Shown: positions 26,105 to 35,676 of the stretch, piece after piece
Position numbering within the stretch: the first letter of the stretch is position 1
How the letters are laid out: every line of letters starts with the position of its first letter
From: Actinobacteria bacterium HGW-Actinobacteria-7
GTDB lineage: Bacteria; Actinomycetota; Coriobacteriia; Anaerosomatales; PHET01
Assembly: GCA_002841275.1 (NCBI GenBank)
Contig: PHET01000003.1
Coordinates: forward strand, 1-64,000
Direction of reading: 5' to 3'
DNA: 64,000 nucleotides
Made by a program: the position numbers and the translations under genes
Notes under the pieces: model-generated
What the model was told of the DNA's origin: nothing
Seen by the model: the letters and a program-made list of their open reading frames with translations, nothing else
Database searches by the model: none

Positions 26105-27423
26105 CGCGCGCTCCGTTCGCTGGCCGGGTCGCTAGCCTCCAGCCACCCGCCGCGGAACCCCGCCTGCCTGAGTCCTTCAGTGACAGGCCCACAGCGCTTC
26201 ATCAACTCCCAGAACCATCCGGTGAGGTGGTTCTCGATCATCATCACGATCGGACCCTGGTCCAGCCCGTAGTAGCCCTTCGAAATCCAGCCGTGCCCAT
26301 CACCGGCTGCATCGTAAGTGGGATTGAAGCTGCACTTGAACCCGTAAACGCTCTCCATGTCGGGATACTGTCGGTGGAACGCTTCGATCGCGGGTAGCAC
26401 GATCTCAGGCGCGAACGGCAACGAGGCGATAGCCGCCCACGGAGCGATGGTGCCGTCGTCGGGGCCCCACGGAATCGCTCGGGCGCGGTAATCGAGGAAC
26501 CGCCGCTCGCGGCCGTCGACACACAACGTCGTGGGTCCGGGGCCGTCGCTCGCCGTGATGCCCCAGATGTTCTCGCCGTAGCCCTTGAAGCCTCGTGGGT
26601 TGCGAATGGCGTAGCCGCGCTGCGCGTAGGTTGCTCGGCGGCTGTTCTCGAAGTAGTCGATTCCGCGCGAGCGCGTGTAGTCATCCTGGATGCCGCGGAA
26701 GTCCACCCACGCGTGCGAGAGCTGGTGGACGAAGAGCGGGCCGCCGTAGACGAATTCCTGGCCGTAGAGCTTCTTCCACTGATAGGTGTGAAGCCATGCG
26801 TCGTAGCTGGACGGCGGGAGTGGGTGGGTTGGCGACCCGAGACCGAGCACGTAGAGCAGCAGCGCCTCGTTGTATCCGGTCCAGTGGAAGCGCAGGAATC
26901 CCGTCTCGGGCTTCCAGCCGTGCGTGACAGCCGTGCTGCCGTTGCGCGCCCAATCCCAGTCGACGCGTCGATACAGCTCCTCGGCGAGATCGCGGATCTC
27001 TCGCTCATCGGCGGTATCGAGGTCGAAGTATGCGCCGCAGGCGAGCACGCCCGCGATCAAGAATGTGGAGTCGATGGTGGAGAGTTCCGATTCCCACGCA
27101 CGCCGGCCGGTGTCCATGTGCAGGAAGTGGTAGTAGAAGCCCTTGTAGCCGGTGGCATCCGGCTCGGTACCCTGTGGAGAGTCGCGAAAGAACCTCAGCG
27201 TGGTGAGCACGCGGGCGACCGCATCCGGGCGGGAAAGGTACCCGTTCTTGGCACCGACGGTGTAGGCCGCAAGCCCGAGGCCCACGGCCGCGATGCTGCA
27301 GTGGGAGCCCGGGCGCGTCGTGTCACGCACGAGCCCATTATCCGGGTTCGCCTCAGCGATGAAGTACCCCAGCGTATCGCGCTGAAGCTTCCGGAGTTGC
27401 GCCTCCGAATAGGCTTCGGTCAT
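26101..27423 (-). CDS. PF10091 glycoamylase-like protein, GH144-type endo-beta-1,2-glucanase candidate
   Basis: A 440-residue protein without a signal peptide. Residues about 5-420 form one (alpha/alpha)6-type domain: LQRDTLGYFIAEANPDNGLV, TGYKGFYYHFLHMDTGRR, STIDSTFLIAGVL, FLRFHWTGYNEALLLYVLGL, GPLFVHQLSHAWVDFRG, YGENIWGITASDGPG and YYGLDQGPIVMMIEN. These are conserved in PF10091, which covers GH144 endo-beta-1,2-glucanases and the GH189 domain of cyclic beta-1,2-glucan synthase. As a stand-alone domain it is more like GH144. It lies convergent to the GH94 gene with a permease between them; the pair matches the two C-terminal parts of NdvB split into separate genes. Confidence 0.8.
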   Translation of the reverse strand: MTEAYSEAQLRKLQRDTLGYFIAEANPDNGLVRDTTRPGSHCSIAAVGLGLAAYTVGAKNGYLSRPDAVARVLTTLRFFRDSPQGTEPDATGYKGFYYHFLHMDTGRRAWESELSTIDSTFLIAGVLACGAYFDLDTADEREIRDLAEELYRRVDWDWARNGSTAVTHGWKPETGFLRFHWTGYNEALLLYVLGLGSPTHPLPPSSYDAWLHTYQWKKLYGQEFVYGGPLFVHQLSHAWVDFRGIQDDYTRSRGIDYFENSRRATYAQRGYAIRNPRGFKGYGENIWGITASDGPGPTTLCVDGRERRFLDYRARAIPWGPDDGTIAPWAAIASLPFAPEIVLPAIEAFHRQYPDMESVYGFKCSFNPTYDAAGDGHGWISKGYYGLDQGPIVMMIENHLTGWFWELMKRCGPVTEGLRQAGFRGGWLEASDPASERSAR

Positions 27424-27456
27424 TGGTCGGGACTCCCTGGTCGACGGAGGCGGGCG

Positions 27457-28791
27457 CTAGAACATGTAGACGACTTCGGACCCGCCGGTTGGGTACGCCC
27501 AGATCGCCGACTTCAGGTCCTTTGCCGTGAACCCCGCCATGATCGCGGTCGCGAAGACGTTGATGACTTCGTCGGCGCCATGTCCGAGCAGGTGCGCACC
27601 GACGATCTTGCCCGTGCCACGCTCGACGATCGTCTTAGTGCCTGAGATTCGTACCCCGGTGCGACGCGACGATGCCCACATCGACGTGTCCGTGAGCTTG
27701 ACCTCGACGTCGAGACCCTGCGCTTTCGCCTGCGCTTCGGTGAGGCCCACCGATGAGAGCGGCGGGTCCGAGAACGCGATTGACGGCACTGCCTTGGGCG
27801 CGAAGGTCGCCGATCCCGGCTCGAGGATGTTGGCGAGCGCGATTCGTGCCTGTGCGATGCCGACAGGAGTGAGCGGCGCGCCGAGGGCGGCTGCGTCGCC
27901 TGCGGCGAACACGCGCGGGTTGGTGGTGCTGCGCATCGACGAATCGACCTCGATGCCGTGCCTACCGAACGCGATGCCGCCGGCTTCGAGGTCCAGTCCG
28001 GCGAGATCGGGGATGCGGCCGGCCCCATGCACCACCATGTCGCACTCGGCCACGGCTCCGTCGCCGAGCACGACCTCGAAAGCGCCGCCGGCCTTGCGAA
28101 CGGCGGTCACCGGCGCATCGGTGCGCACGTCGATACCTGCGTCACGGTAGCTGCGTACTAGCATCTCGGCGAGGTCGACATCGAACTCCTTGAGCACTTG
28201 GGCGCTCCGGTGCAGAATCGTGGATTTCGCACCGGCAGTTGCGGCGATATGGGCGAACTCGAAGGAGATGTAGCCCCCGCCGATGAAGACGACCCGGGAC
28301 CCGAGGGTCTCGGATGCCATGAACTGCTCGTTGTCGAGGACGAGCTCCTGGCCGGGGATATTGAGCGGCAGTGGGAGTGCCCCCGGCGCCAGCACGAAGT
28401 GGTCGGCGGAGTACTGGACGCCGTCGACGTCGATAGTGTCCTGAGTGACGAAACGAGCGGTGCCGTGAATCGCTATGGCGCCACCGTCGACGAGTCCCTT
28501 CTCGATCATCGGCGACATGGGGTCGGTGAAGGTGCGCTTGAACGCGATCAGCGATGGCCAGTCGACTGCGACCACTCCGGACAAGCCGTTCTCGGCCTGG
28601 CCGCGCGCGCGTTCTGCAACCTCGGCTGCGGCGTACAGGACCTTCTTCGGCTCGCACCCGCGCAAGGCGCAGGTCCCGCCGAACTCGCGCTTGTCGACCA
28701 CGGCCACCTTCTTGCCGGCCATGGACAGTTCTCCCGCCGCAGTCTGACCTGCGACGCCGGTACCGATGACGATTACGTCGAAGTGCTCCAT
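27457..28791 (-). CDS. Glutathione-reductase-like pyridine nucleotide-disulfide oxidoreductase
   Basis: A 444-residue class I flavoprotein. FAD motif VIVIGTGVAGQTAAGELSMAG; redox disulfide GGTCALRGCEPKKVLY (Cys about 43 and 48); NAD(P) motif VVFIGGGYISFEFAHIA; second FAD motif VFAAGDAAALG; dimerisation domain with VPSIAFSDPPLSSVGLTE. The usual C-terminal catalytic His (HPT) is replaced by WAYPTGGSEVVYMF: Tyr stands where His is expected, so catalysis must differ from glutathione reductase. AAGGAGG precedes the ATG at 28791. It lies between DUF427 and PF10091 genes on the same strand. Distinct from the flavoprotein at 17487-18932. Confidence 0.82.
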   Translation of the reverse strand: MEHFDVIVIGTGVAGQTAAGELSMAGKKVAVVDKREFGGTCALRGCEPKKVLYAAAEVAERARGQAENGLSGVVAVDWPSLIAFKRTFTDPMSPMIEKGLVDGGAIAIHGTARFVTQDTIDVDGVQYSADHFVLAPGALPLPLNIPGQELVLDNEQFMASETLGSRVVFIGGGYISFEFAHIAATAGAKSTILHRSAQVLKEFDVDLAEMLVRSYRDAGIDVRTDAPVTAVRKAGGAFEVVLGDGAVAECDMVVHGAGRIPDLAGLDLEAGGIAFGRHGIEVDSSMRSTTNPRVFAAGDAAALGAPLTPVGIAQARIALANILEPGSATFAPKAVPSIAFSDPPLSSVGLTEAQAKAQGLDVEVKLTDTSMWASSRRTGVRISGTKTIVERGTGKIVGAHLLGHGADEVINVFATAIMAGFTAKDLKSAIWAYPTGGSEVVYMF

Positions 28792-28825
28792 GCGGAACAC
28801 ACCTCCTTGGTGCTCGGTTGGTTGG

Positions 28826-29107
28826 CTACTCGGTCACGTCTACGCCACGCCAGAACGCGAAGTGGCCGGTGATCTTCTTTGCGAGGAAGCTCGGGTGTGG
28901 ATACATCCAGACTGCGCTCTTCGCGGTCTCGCCCTCCACGGTGACGTCGAAGTACTCAGCCTTCCCTTTCCAGGGGCAGATCGAGGTCTCGCCGTTCGCG
29001 GAGAGGTACTCCATGTGGACGTCCCGCTCGGGGAAGTAGTGGTTACCCTCCACGACGACCGTCGCCGTGCTCTCGGCGATCACGGTGCTGTTGAACATAG
29101 CCTTCAT
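28826..29107 (-). CDS. DUF427-family small protein
   Basis: A 93-residue protein. The family signature is plain: VIAESTATVVVEGNHYFP, YLSANGETSICPWKGKAEYFDV, AVWMYPHPSFLAKKITGHFAFW. DUF427 proteins are small beta-rich cytoplasmic proteins of unknown function. GAGAGG precedes the ATG at 29107. The frame stays open upstream to about 30055 but there runs antisense to the transporter gene and is not coding. First gene of the minus-strand unit leading to the flavoprotein (34-bp gap). Confidence 0.85.
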   Translation of the reverse strand: MKAMFNSTVIAESTATVVVEGNHYFPERDVHMEYLSANGETSICPWKGKAEYFDVTVEGETAKSAVWMYPHPSFLAKKITGHFAFWRGVDVTE

Positions 29108-29380
29108 GGGTGTTCCTCTCATCGGATCTCTTCGGTATGTTCCCAATACGACTCGGGCGGCCTGCATCGGTTGGCGCGTCCCCAGTCCGACGGCCTCGCT
29201 ACTGGCGTCCTTCCGGTTTGTCCACTCGTCAACCAAACGAATCGGACGAAGGCCGCCTATGCGATATTGCGCATCAACCTGCCTGCTACGATGACGGAGC
29301 CTGAAGTTGGGGAACATCCCAACCAAGTAGTTGATGGCTGTCAGGAACACCGCGCAGCCGTCCGTCCATGAGGAGGAATC
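29108..29380. promoter_or_regulatory. Divergent intergenic region upstream of the osmolyte transporter operon
   Basis: 273 bp between DUF427 (minus) and the substrate-binding protein (plus). It contains the palindrome ATGCG-N6-CGCAT at 29259-29274, a TTGCGC/TACGAT pair that could form a promoter with a short spacer, and GAGGAGG before the ATG at 29381. The palindrome shares ATATTGCGCA with 15949-15963. Confidence 0.4.
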
Positions 29381-30349
29381 ATGCGCAAAGAGTGGAAGGG
29401 CGCGGCAGCGGTGTTCGCAGCTGTCGCTGTCGTAGTGGCGCTCGTCGGTTGTTCGAGCGGTTCGACCTCGAGCACGACGACGGCGCCGACGGAGAAGGGC
29501 CCCATAGTCGTCGGCTCCAAGATCGATGGGGAAGGTGCCTTGCTCGGCCAGATCATCCTGCAGACGCTCAAGGCAAACGGATTCAACGTCGTCGACAAGA
29601 CCCGCACTGGCGCGACGAAGGTCGTGCGCCAAGCGTTGCTCGACAAGCAGATTGACGTCTACCCCGAGTACACCGCGAACGGCGTGCTCGTGTTCCACGG
29701 TGACGTGAAGGTCGATCCGGCGGTGCTGCAAAGCGCGGACTTGACGTACCAGACAGCGAAGAGCGAAGACGCTTCGCTCGGAATCGACTGGCTCAAGCCG
29801 GCGCCTGCCAACAACACGTGGGCGGTCGCGGTACCCAAGAAGTTCGCCGACGCCAACAAGCTCGCTACGCTTGAGGACCTCGCCAAGTACATCAACGGCG
29901 GCGGCACCTTCAAGATCGTCGGCTCGCAGGAGTTCTTCACGAGCGCGGTAGCATTCCCCGCGTTCGAGAAGGCCTACGGCTTTAAGACGACCCCGGCGCA
30001 GCAGGTCGCGCTTGCGACCGGCGACACGGCGGTCACCGAGAAGGCCGCAGCTCAAGGCTCGCAGGGCGCCAATGCCGCGATGGCGTATGGCACGGACGGC
30101 ACGATCAGCGCGCTCGATCTGGTGGTCCTCGGCGACCCGAAGGGCGCGCAGCCTATATACCAGCCCGCACCGACCTTCCGCAGCGAGATCACGCAGAAGT
30201 ACCCGGAGATTGCAGGCATTCTCGATCCCGTATTCGCGAAGCTAGATCTCGCAACGCTCCAGACACTGAACAAGACGGTCGCTGTCGACGGGAAGGACCC
30301 CAAGGCCGTGGCCACTGAGTGGCTGACCGCCAACGGGTTTCTGAAGTAG
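29381..30349 (+). CDS. Osmolyte/quaternary-amine ABC transporter substrate-binding lipoprotein (OsmF/OpuCC type)
   Basis: A 322-residue protein with a lipoprotein signal (VVVALVGC-SSGS) and a Ser/Thr linker, so it is anchored outside the membrane. The mature part starts PIVVGSKIDGEGALLGQIIL and has DVYPEYTANGVLVFHG, a region typical of OsmF/YehZ- and OpuCC-like proteins. Partner permeases and an ATPase follow. Ligand (glycine betaine, choline or carnitine) cannot be assigned: the aromatic cage would need modelling. GAGGAGG precedes the ATG. First gene of a four-gene operon. Confidence 0.85.
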   Translation: MRKEWKGAAAVFAAVAVVVALVGCSSGSTSSTTTAPTEKGPIVVGSKIDGEGALLGQIILQTLKANGFNVVDKTRTGATKVVRQALLDKQIDVYPEYTANGVLVFHGDVKVDPAVLQSADLTYQTAKSEDASLGIDWLKPAPANNTWAVAVPKKFADANKLATLEDLAKYINGGGTFKIVGSQEFFTSAVAFPAFEKAYGFKTTPAQQVALATGDTAVTEKAAAQGSQGANAAMAYGTDGTISALDLVVLGDPKGAQPIYQPAPTFRSEITQKYPEIAGILDPVFAKLDLATLQTLNKTVAVDGKDPKAVATEWLTANGFLK

Positions 30350-30378
30350 CAGTCAAGAACTTGGCGATCGCAAGCGCA

Positions 30379-31551
30379 ATGCCCAGCGAGAGCTACCCGT
30401 CCGCCAAGGTCGTCGACCGCGCCGCGTCAGCTGGCGCCGTCGTGGCCTTGGCGGGCTGTCTGCTGTTGCCGTTTGTGGAGTTCCGTCCGAACCGCATAGT
30501 GGATGGTCGGCTTCTTCATCTGTTGCAGTGTGCGGGTGTGTGGGGATGGGTGTTGCTCGCGGTTCTCTTGCTGTCGCTCGGCGCGGCGCTGCTTCCCGGT
30601 AGGTATCGTGGGCGGGGACTGCTCGCCGGTGCGGTGCTCTCGTTTGGGGCGCTCCTGTTCGCGCTGGGCTCCGCGACGACCAAGCTGATGCCGGCTGGCG
30701 ACACACCCGCTCGAGTGTCGATCGCTGGCGGCGCGTGGATTGCCCTGGTGGGCATCGCGATGATCTGGTTTCAGGGCAACCGCGTTGCCCGCTCGCACAA
30801 GGCGTCCGCCGCCGCTGCCCTCACGGGGACCGCGCTCTTGGTCGCCGCTTGGTGGTTCGGCGGGCTTTCGCAACTCTCGCTCGCCGTCGAATACAGGGCG
30901 CAGGCCGACACGTTCTGGCAGCTGACCTATAGTCACGTGTTGCTGGTGCTTGGCGGCACGCTGATAGCGACGGTGATTGGCATCCCGCTTGGCATCGTTG
31001 CGGCGCGCAGCGGTTTCGCGCGAGCCGTCGCCATCCCGGTGGTCGGCATCATCCAGACCATACCGTCACTCGCGCTCTATGGTCTGCTCGTCATCCCTCT
31101 TGCCGCATTGGGGCTCCCCACGCTGGGAACGGTGCCCGCTCTGATCGCGCTCACTCTCTACGCCCTGCTGCCGATTGTCCGCAACACGTTCCTGGGTGTC
31201 TCCGGTGTGGACGCGTCGTCAATCGATGCCGGGCTCGGGATGGGGATGAGCCGACGTCAACTCCTGTGGCGCGTCGAGTTCCCGCTCGCCCTACCTCTGG
31301 TCCTCGAGGGGCTGCGGGCAGCGCTGGTGCTCACCATCGGCATTGCCGCCGTCATGGCCATTGCCGGAGCGCAGGACCTCGGGACACTCATATTCCTCGG
31401 TTGGGGCTCGATTGCGGTGGACCTCGTGCTGCTTGGCGCGATTCCGATGGTGGTGCTCTCCATCATCGCCGACCAAGGCATGAGGGCTCTGGAATCGGTC
31501 GTCGTCTCGCCGGGCATCCGCATCCCACGAGAAGAGGAGTTGTCGGCGTGA
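30379..31551 (+). CDS. Osmolyte ABC transporter permease with extra N-terminal helices (YehY-type)
   Basis: About 390 residues. The C-terminal half (about 190-390) is a BPD-type permease domain: GTLIATVIGIPLGIVAARSG, the EAA-like loop SSIDAGLGMGMSRRQLLWRV, and six helices. The N-terminal half adds about five hydrophobic helices, as in YehY-like permeases of the Osm/Yeh system. The start is uncertain: the ATG at 30379 gives a sensible N-terminus, but a GTG at 30319 overlapping the upstream gene is also in frame; neither has a strong ribosome-binding site. Its stop overlaps the ATPase start. Confidence 0.8.
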   Translation: MPSESYPSAKVVDRAASAGAVVALAGCLLLPFVEFRPNRIVDGRLLHLLQCAGVWGWVLLAVLLLSLGAALLPGRYRGRGLLAGAVLSFGALLFALGSATTKLMPAGDTPARVSIAGGAWIALVGIAMIWFQGNRVARSHKASAAAALTGTALLVAAWWFGGLSQLSLAVEYRAQADTFWQLTYSHVLLVLGGTLIATVIGIPLGIVAARSGFARAVAIPVVGIIQTIPSLALYGLLVIPLAALGLPTLGTVPALIALTLYALLPIVRNTFLGVSGVDASSIDAGLGMGMSRRQLLWRVEFPLALPLVLEGLRAALVLTIGIAAVMAIAGAQDLGTLIFLGWGSIAVDLVLLGAIPMVVLSIIADQGMRALESVVVSPGIRIPREEELSA

Positions 31552-32702
31552 TATCGCTCGAACACGTGACCAAGCGCTACGGTGACCGCATGGCCGTAGA
31601 CGATCTCAGCATCGAGATCGACGACGGTGACGTCGCCGTGTTGATCGGGCCATCGGGGTGCGGCAAGACCACGACACTGCGCATGATCAACCGCCTCATC
31701 GAGCCCACCAGCGGGCGCATTCTGATCGACGGCACCGACGCCGCCACCCTCAAACCCGAGGAGCTGCGCCAGCATATCGGCTACGCGATCCAGTCCGTCG
31801 GCTTGTTCCCGCATCTCACAGTCGCCGAGAACATCGCGACAGTGCCGAAGCTTCTCGGCTGGAAGACGGCGAGGATCGTGAGCCGCTGTGAGGAGCTGCT
31901 AGCGCTCGTCGGACTGGACCCGGCGCAGTACTCGCGCAAGTACCCACGGCAGCTGTCAGGGGGCGAGGCTCAACGCGTGGGTGTGGCGCGCGCGCTCGCG
32001 GCTGACCCACCGATCCTGCTGATGGACGAGCCGTTCGGGGCAGTCGACCCGCTCAACCGCGATCGGCTGCAGGGCGAGTTCCTTCGCATCCAGCGGGACC
32101 TGAAGAAGACCGTCGTGTTCGTGACACACGATGTCGACGAGGCCATTCGTCTCGCGGACAAGATCGCTCTTATGCGCGACGGCCACCTCGAGCAGTACGA
32201 CTCGCCCGAACAACTGCTCGACCACCCGGAGACCAAGTTCGTGCATGACTTCGTGGGTGCAGATGCCGCGCTCAAGCGGCTCGGGCGGGTGAGGGTCGAC
32301 AGTGTGATGCGCACCGGGCAGGCGACGGTGCGCGCTGACCAGCCCGATGCCATCGAAGCCGCATGTGCTTCGGAGTCGCGCTTCGTCTACTTGGTGGATG
32401 CAGACGGCGTGCTCGTGGGCTGGATTGACAGCCGAGTGCTCGATCGCGGAACGCCGGCGGCCGAGGCCGCCACACGTGTGGACTGGCGTCAGGCCGCTGT
32501 CCGGCCAGACGGTTCACTCAAGGAGGCCCTCGCGAGAATGCTCGCGCTTGGCTACCGCTCGCTGCCGGTTGTCGCCGCCGGCGGCAGGCTGCTCGGCCAC
32601 GTCACCCTGAGTGACGTGGAAAAGACGATGGAGGGCGGCGACGCGCACCTCGCCGACCACACCGACAACGAGGCCGGTAGCATAGGCGGAGGCGGGGAGT
32701 AG
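31548..32702 (+). CDS. Osmolyte ABC transporter ATPase with CBS domains (OpuCA/ProV type)
   Basis: A 384-residue protein. Walker A GPSGCGKTTT (34-43), Q-loop YAIQSVGLFPHLTV, signature RQLSGGEAQRVGVARAL, Walker B ILLMDEPFGAVDP, H-loop FVTHDVDEA. The C-terminal 130 residues contain two CBS-like repeats (VDSVMRTGQATVRAD; LVDADGVLVGWI; LPVVAAGGRLLGHVTLSDV) that in OpuA/OpuC ATPases sense ionic strength or nucleotides. GTG start at 31548 overlaps the permease stop (GTGA). Confidence 0.93.
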   Translation: MISLEHVTKRYGDRMAVDDLSIEIDDGDVAVLIGPSGCGKTTTLRMINRLIEPTSGRILIDGTDAATLKPEELRQHIGYAIQSVGLFPHLTVAENIATVPKLLGWKTARIVSRCEELLALVGLDPAQYSRKYPRQLSGGEAQRVGVARALAADPPILLMDEPFGAVDPLNRDRLQGEFLRIQRDLKKTVVFVTHDVDEAIRLADKIALMRDGHLEQYDSPEQLLDHPETKFVHDFVGADAALKRLGRVRVDSVMRTGQATVRADQPDAIEAACASESRFVYLVDADGVLVGWIDSRVLDRGTPAAEAATRVDWRQAAVRPDGSLKEALARMLALGYRSLPVVAAGGRLLGHVTLSDVEKTMEGGDAHLADHTDNEAGSIGGGGE

Positions 32703-32703
32703 C

Positions 32704-33474
32704 GTGGAGGCGGCTGCCACACTCGCCCACGCGCGGCGCAGGATGATCGCGACCACAGGAATCGTCCTGGCAGTGGTGATCTTCTTCGCGATCGTCGCCA
32801 ACCAAGCGCTCGTGGCCAGCATGCTCATCGCGGTGTTCGGAACGGCACGCGACCCGGTGTTTCCGACGCCGCTGCTCGATCTCACGCCTCAGCACATCGC
32901 GATCGTGATCGTTTCCAGTGCGCTTACGATTGCAGTGGGGCTGCCGCTGGGCATCTGGGTGACGCGAGAGAGTGGTCGGGACTTTCGCGACGTGGTCTCG
33001 GCAGGTGTCGATTTCGGGCAAGTGTTCCCACCGATCGCGGTGCTCGCGGTGATGTTTAGCGCATGGGGTCTGGGCCCCGCCCCCGCGATTCTGGCTCTCT
33101 TCCTCTACGGGCTGTTTCCGGTGGTGAGCGGTACGGTTGCCGGACTCGAAGCAGTGCCTCCTGAGGTCATCGACGCGGCGCGCGGCATGGGGATGGGAAA
33201 CTGGCGCATCCTCTTTGTCGTGGAACTCCCGCTCGCCATGGGCGTCATGTTGGCTGGGATTCGGACCTCGGTGATCGTCAATGTTGGCACCGCTACGGTT
33301 GCGGCCGCCACCGGCGCGGGTGGGCTGGGTCTCCCGATATTCACCGGCATCAGCACGGAGAACATCGGCTACGTCGTCGAGGGCGCGGTCACGGTGTCAG
33401 TGCTCGCGCTGCTCTTCGATGGGGCGATTGCGGTGCTCGCCATGTGGCTCGCGCCCGAATCCAGTCTCGACTGA
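32704..33474 (+). CDS. Osmolyte ABC transporter second permease (OpuCB/YehW type)
   Basis: A 256-residue permease with six helices and an EAA loop ([19 protein letters not shown]), followed by [20 protein letters not shown], a conserved motif of this family. The GTG start lies 1 nt after the ATPase stop, with GGAGG at the end of the ATPase gene serving as ribosome-binding site. It completes a set of substrate-binding protein, two permeases and ATPase as in Osm/Yeh transporters. Confidence 0.9.
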   Translation: MEAAATLAHARRRMIATTGIVLAVVIFFAIVANQALVASMLIAVFGTARDPVFPTPLLDLTPQHIAIVIVSSALTIAVGLPLGIWVTRESGRDFRDVVSAGVDFGQVFPPIAVLAVMFSAWGLGPAPAILALFLYGLFPVVSGTVAGLEAVPPEVIDAARGMGMGNWRILFVVELPLAMGVMLAGIRTSVIVNVGTATVAAATGAGGLGLPIFTGISTENIGYVVEGAVTVSVLALLFDGAIAVLAMWLAPESSLD

Positions 33475-33607
33475 CGTTCGGCTGTTGTCAGCGTCAGCGT
33501 CCTCGCTGGCTCGGGGCCCGAGCGCAGCGAGCCCGGATATCGAGTCCTCAGCGTCGGGTATCCACCAAACTATGGCACGCCCTGGCGCCATGCAGCGAAG
33601 GAGAGCT

Positions 33608-35653
33608 ATGCCCAACCGCCTTGCGTCGGAGACGAGTCCCTACCTCCGCCAACACGCTAACAACCCCGTCGACTGGTTCCCCTGGGGCGACGAGGCGTTC
33701 GAAAAGGCGCGCCGAGAAGACAAGCCGGTCTTCCTCAGTGTGGGTTACTCGGCCTGCCACTGGTGCCATGTCATGGCGCACGAGAGCTTCGAAGATGAGG
33801 CAACGGCGAAGTTGATGAACGGGCACTTCGTCGCAGTCAAGGTCGACCGCGAGGAGCGACCTGACGTGGACGCCATCTACATGAAGGCGGTCCAGGCCAT
33901 GACCGAACACGGCGGATGGCCGATGAGCGTGTTCCTGACTCCTGACCGTGAGCCGTTCTACGGTGGTACGTACTATCCGGACACCCCTCGCCACGGCATG
34001 CCGTCATTTACCCAGGTGCTTGAGCGCATCACCGAGTTGTGGCAGACACAACGCGACGAGGTCGTCGGCGCCGGCGCCAGGCTGTCTGCGGTGCTCGCCC
34101 AACACCGTGCGGCGGCAGGCACGTCGGGCGCTCCGCCCAGCCGTGACGTGCTCGATTCCGCTGTTCGCGGACTGCGGCGCACGTTCGACCGCAGGTATGG
34201 CGGCTGGGGCGGCGCTCCCAAGTTCCCACAGCCAGCGGTACTTGAATTCCTCTTGCGCAGGCATCTAGCCACGGGTGACACGTCGATTCTGATGATGGTG
34301 ACTCAGACGCTGGATGCGATGGCGCGTGGAGGCATCTATGACCAGCTCGGCGGCGGTTTCCATCGCTACGCCACCGACGCGATCTGGCTCGTGCCGCACT
34401 TCGAGAAGATGCTCTACGACAACGCTCAACTCGCCCGCGTCTATCTGCACGCGTGGCAGGTCACTGGCGATACGTTCTACCGGCGGATTGCCGAGGAGAC
34501 ACTCGACTACGTTGCTCGCGAGATGTTAGACGCGCACGGCGGCTTCTACTCGGCACAAGACGCGGATTCCGAGGGCGAAGAGGGGCGCTTCTTCGTGTGG
34601 AGACCCGACGAGATCGTGGCGGCGCTCCACGGCCACTCAGCTGATCCGGAGGGTGATGCTCAGCTCCTGATGTCAACATATGGCGTCACCGAGCGCGGCA
34701 ACTTCGAGGGCGCGAACATCTTGTACGCGGCCAAGTCGATCGCCGGAGCGGGGCCTGAATCTGCACGAGAGTCTGGCGACGTTGAGACGCGGATGCGCGT
34801 GACGCGAGCGACGCTTCTTGAGGCTCGGAATAGGCGCGTGAAGCCGGGCACCGACGACAAGGTGCTCGTCGGCTGGAACGGGTTGATGTTGACCGCGTTC
34901 GCGGAGGCTTCACGGGCACTCGGGCGTGAGGACTACCTGAACATCGCGGAGATGAACGCCGAGTTCGTGTTGTCTCAGATGCGCGACCCGCACGGCCGCC
35001 TCCGGCGTACCTGGAAGGACGATCAACCGCGGCTCAATGGCTACCTTGAGGACTACGCTCACTATGCGGAGGGGCTGTTGGAGCTCTACCAGAGCACGTT
35101 CGACCCGGCGTGGTTCGACGCGGCGGCGGGCCTTGCGGACGAGATTCTTGCTCACTTCTCCGATCCCGCTGGCGGCTTCTTCGACACGAGTGACGACCAC
35201 GAGGAGCTGCTGTTCCGGCCCAAGGAGACTCAGGACGGCGCTATGCCCTCTGGCGGGTCCGTGGCGGCGATGGTCCTGGCGAAGCTCGGCGAGTACACGG
35301 GTGAATCGAGGTACTCTGAGGCGGCGCTGGCCGCCGTCGCCGGGATGGGCGAGCAGATGGCTCAGGCCCCTCTCGGATTCGCCGCGTGGCTCTCGGCACT
35401 CGACTTCATCGTGTCGCCGCCAAGCGAATTGGCGATTGTCGGTCCCGACCCTCTGCCGATGCTCGCGCTGGTGCGTGTGACCTACAGGCCCAATCTCGTC
35501 GTCGCCGCAAAGGCGCGGGATGAGGCCAGCGGCATCTCGCTGTTCGAAGGGCGCGATTCCATCGGCGGATCCACGACCGCGTATCTGTGTCGCCATTTCG
35601 CGTGCGAGCGACCCGTTACAACTCCAGCGGAATTGGGCGACCTGCTCGGCTGA
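33608..35653 (+). CDS. YyaL/DUF255 thioredoxin-domain protein
   Basis: A 681-residue protein. Residues about 1-165 are a thioredoxin-like DUF255 domain: [39 protein letters not shown] with a CxxC (CHWC), and [15 protein letters not shown]. Residues about 190-680 form an (alpha/alpha)6-barrel region ([46 protein letters not shown]) like that of N-acylglucosamine 2-epimerase-type folds. Bacterial YyaL and eukaryotic SPATA20 share this layout; the reaction is unknown. AAGGAGAG 2-3 nt upstream of the ATG. Single gene with its own promoter in the 133-bp gap after the transporter operon. Confidence 0.92.
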   Translation: MPNRLASETSPYLRQHANNPVDWFPWGDEAFEKARREDKPVFLSVGYSACHWCHVMAHESFEDEATAKLMNGHFVAVKVDREERPDVDAIYMKAVQAMTEHGGWPMSVFLTPDREPFYGGTYYPDTPRHGMPSFTQVLERITELWQTQRDEVVGAGARLSAVLAQHRAAAGTSGAPPSRDVLDSAVRGLRRTFDRRYGGWGGAPKFPQPAVLEFLLRRHLATGDTSILMMVTQTLDAMARGGIYDQLGGGFHRYATDAIWLVPHFEKMLYDNAQLARVYLHAWQVTGDTFYRRIAEETLDYVAREMLDAHGGFYSAQDADSEGEEGRFFVWRPDEIVAALHGHSADPEGDAQLLMSTYGVTERGNFEGANILYAAKSIAGAGPESARESGDVETRMRVTRATLLEARNRRVKPGTDDKVLVGWNGLMLTAFAEASRALGREDYLNIAEMNAEFVLSQMRDPHGRLRRTWKDDQPRLNGYLEDYAHYAEGLLELYQSTFDPAWFDAAAGLADEILAHFSDPAGGFFDTSDDHEELLFRPKETQDGAMPSGGSVAAMVLAKLGEYTGESRYSEAALAAVAGMGEQMAQAPLGFAAWLSALDFIVSPPSELAIVGPDPLPMLALVRVTYRPNLVVAAKARDEASGISLFEGRDSIGGSTTAYLCRHFACERPVTTPAELGDLLG

Positions 35654-35676
35654 AGCGCACGGAGTCGGCGGGGGTG

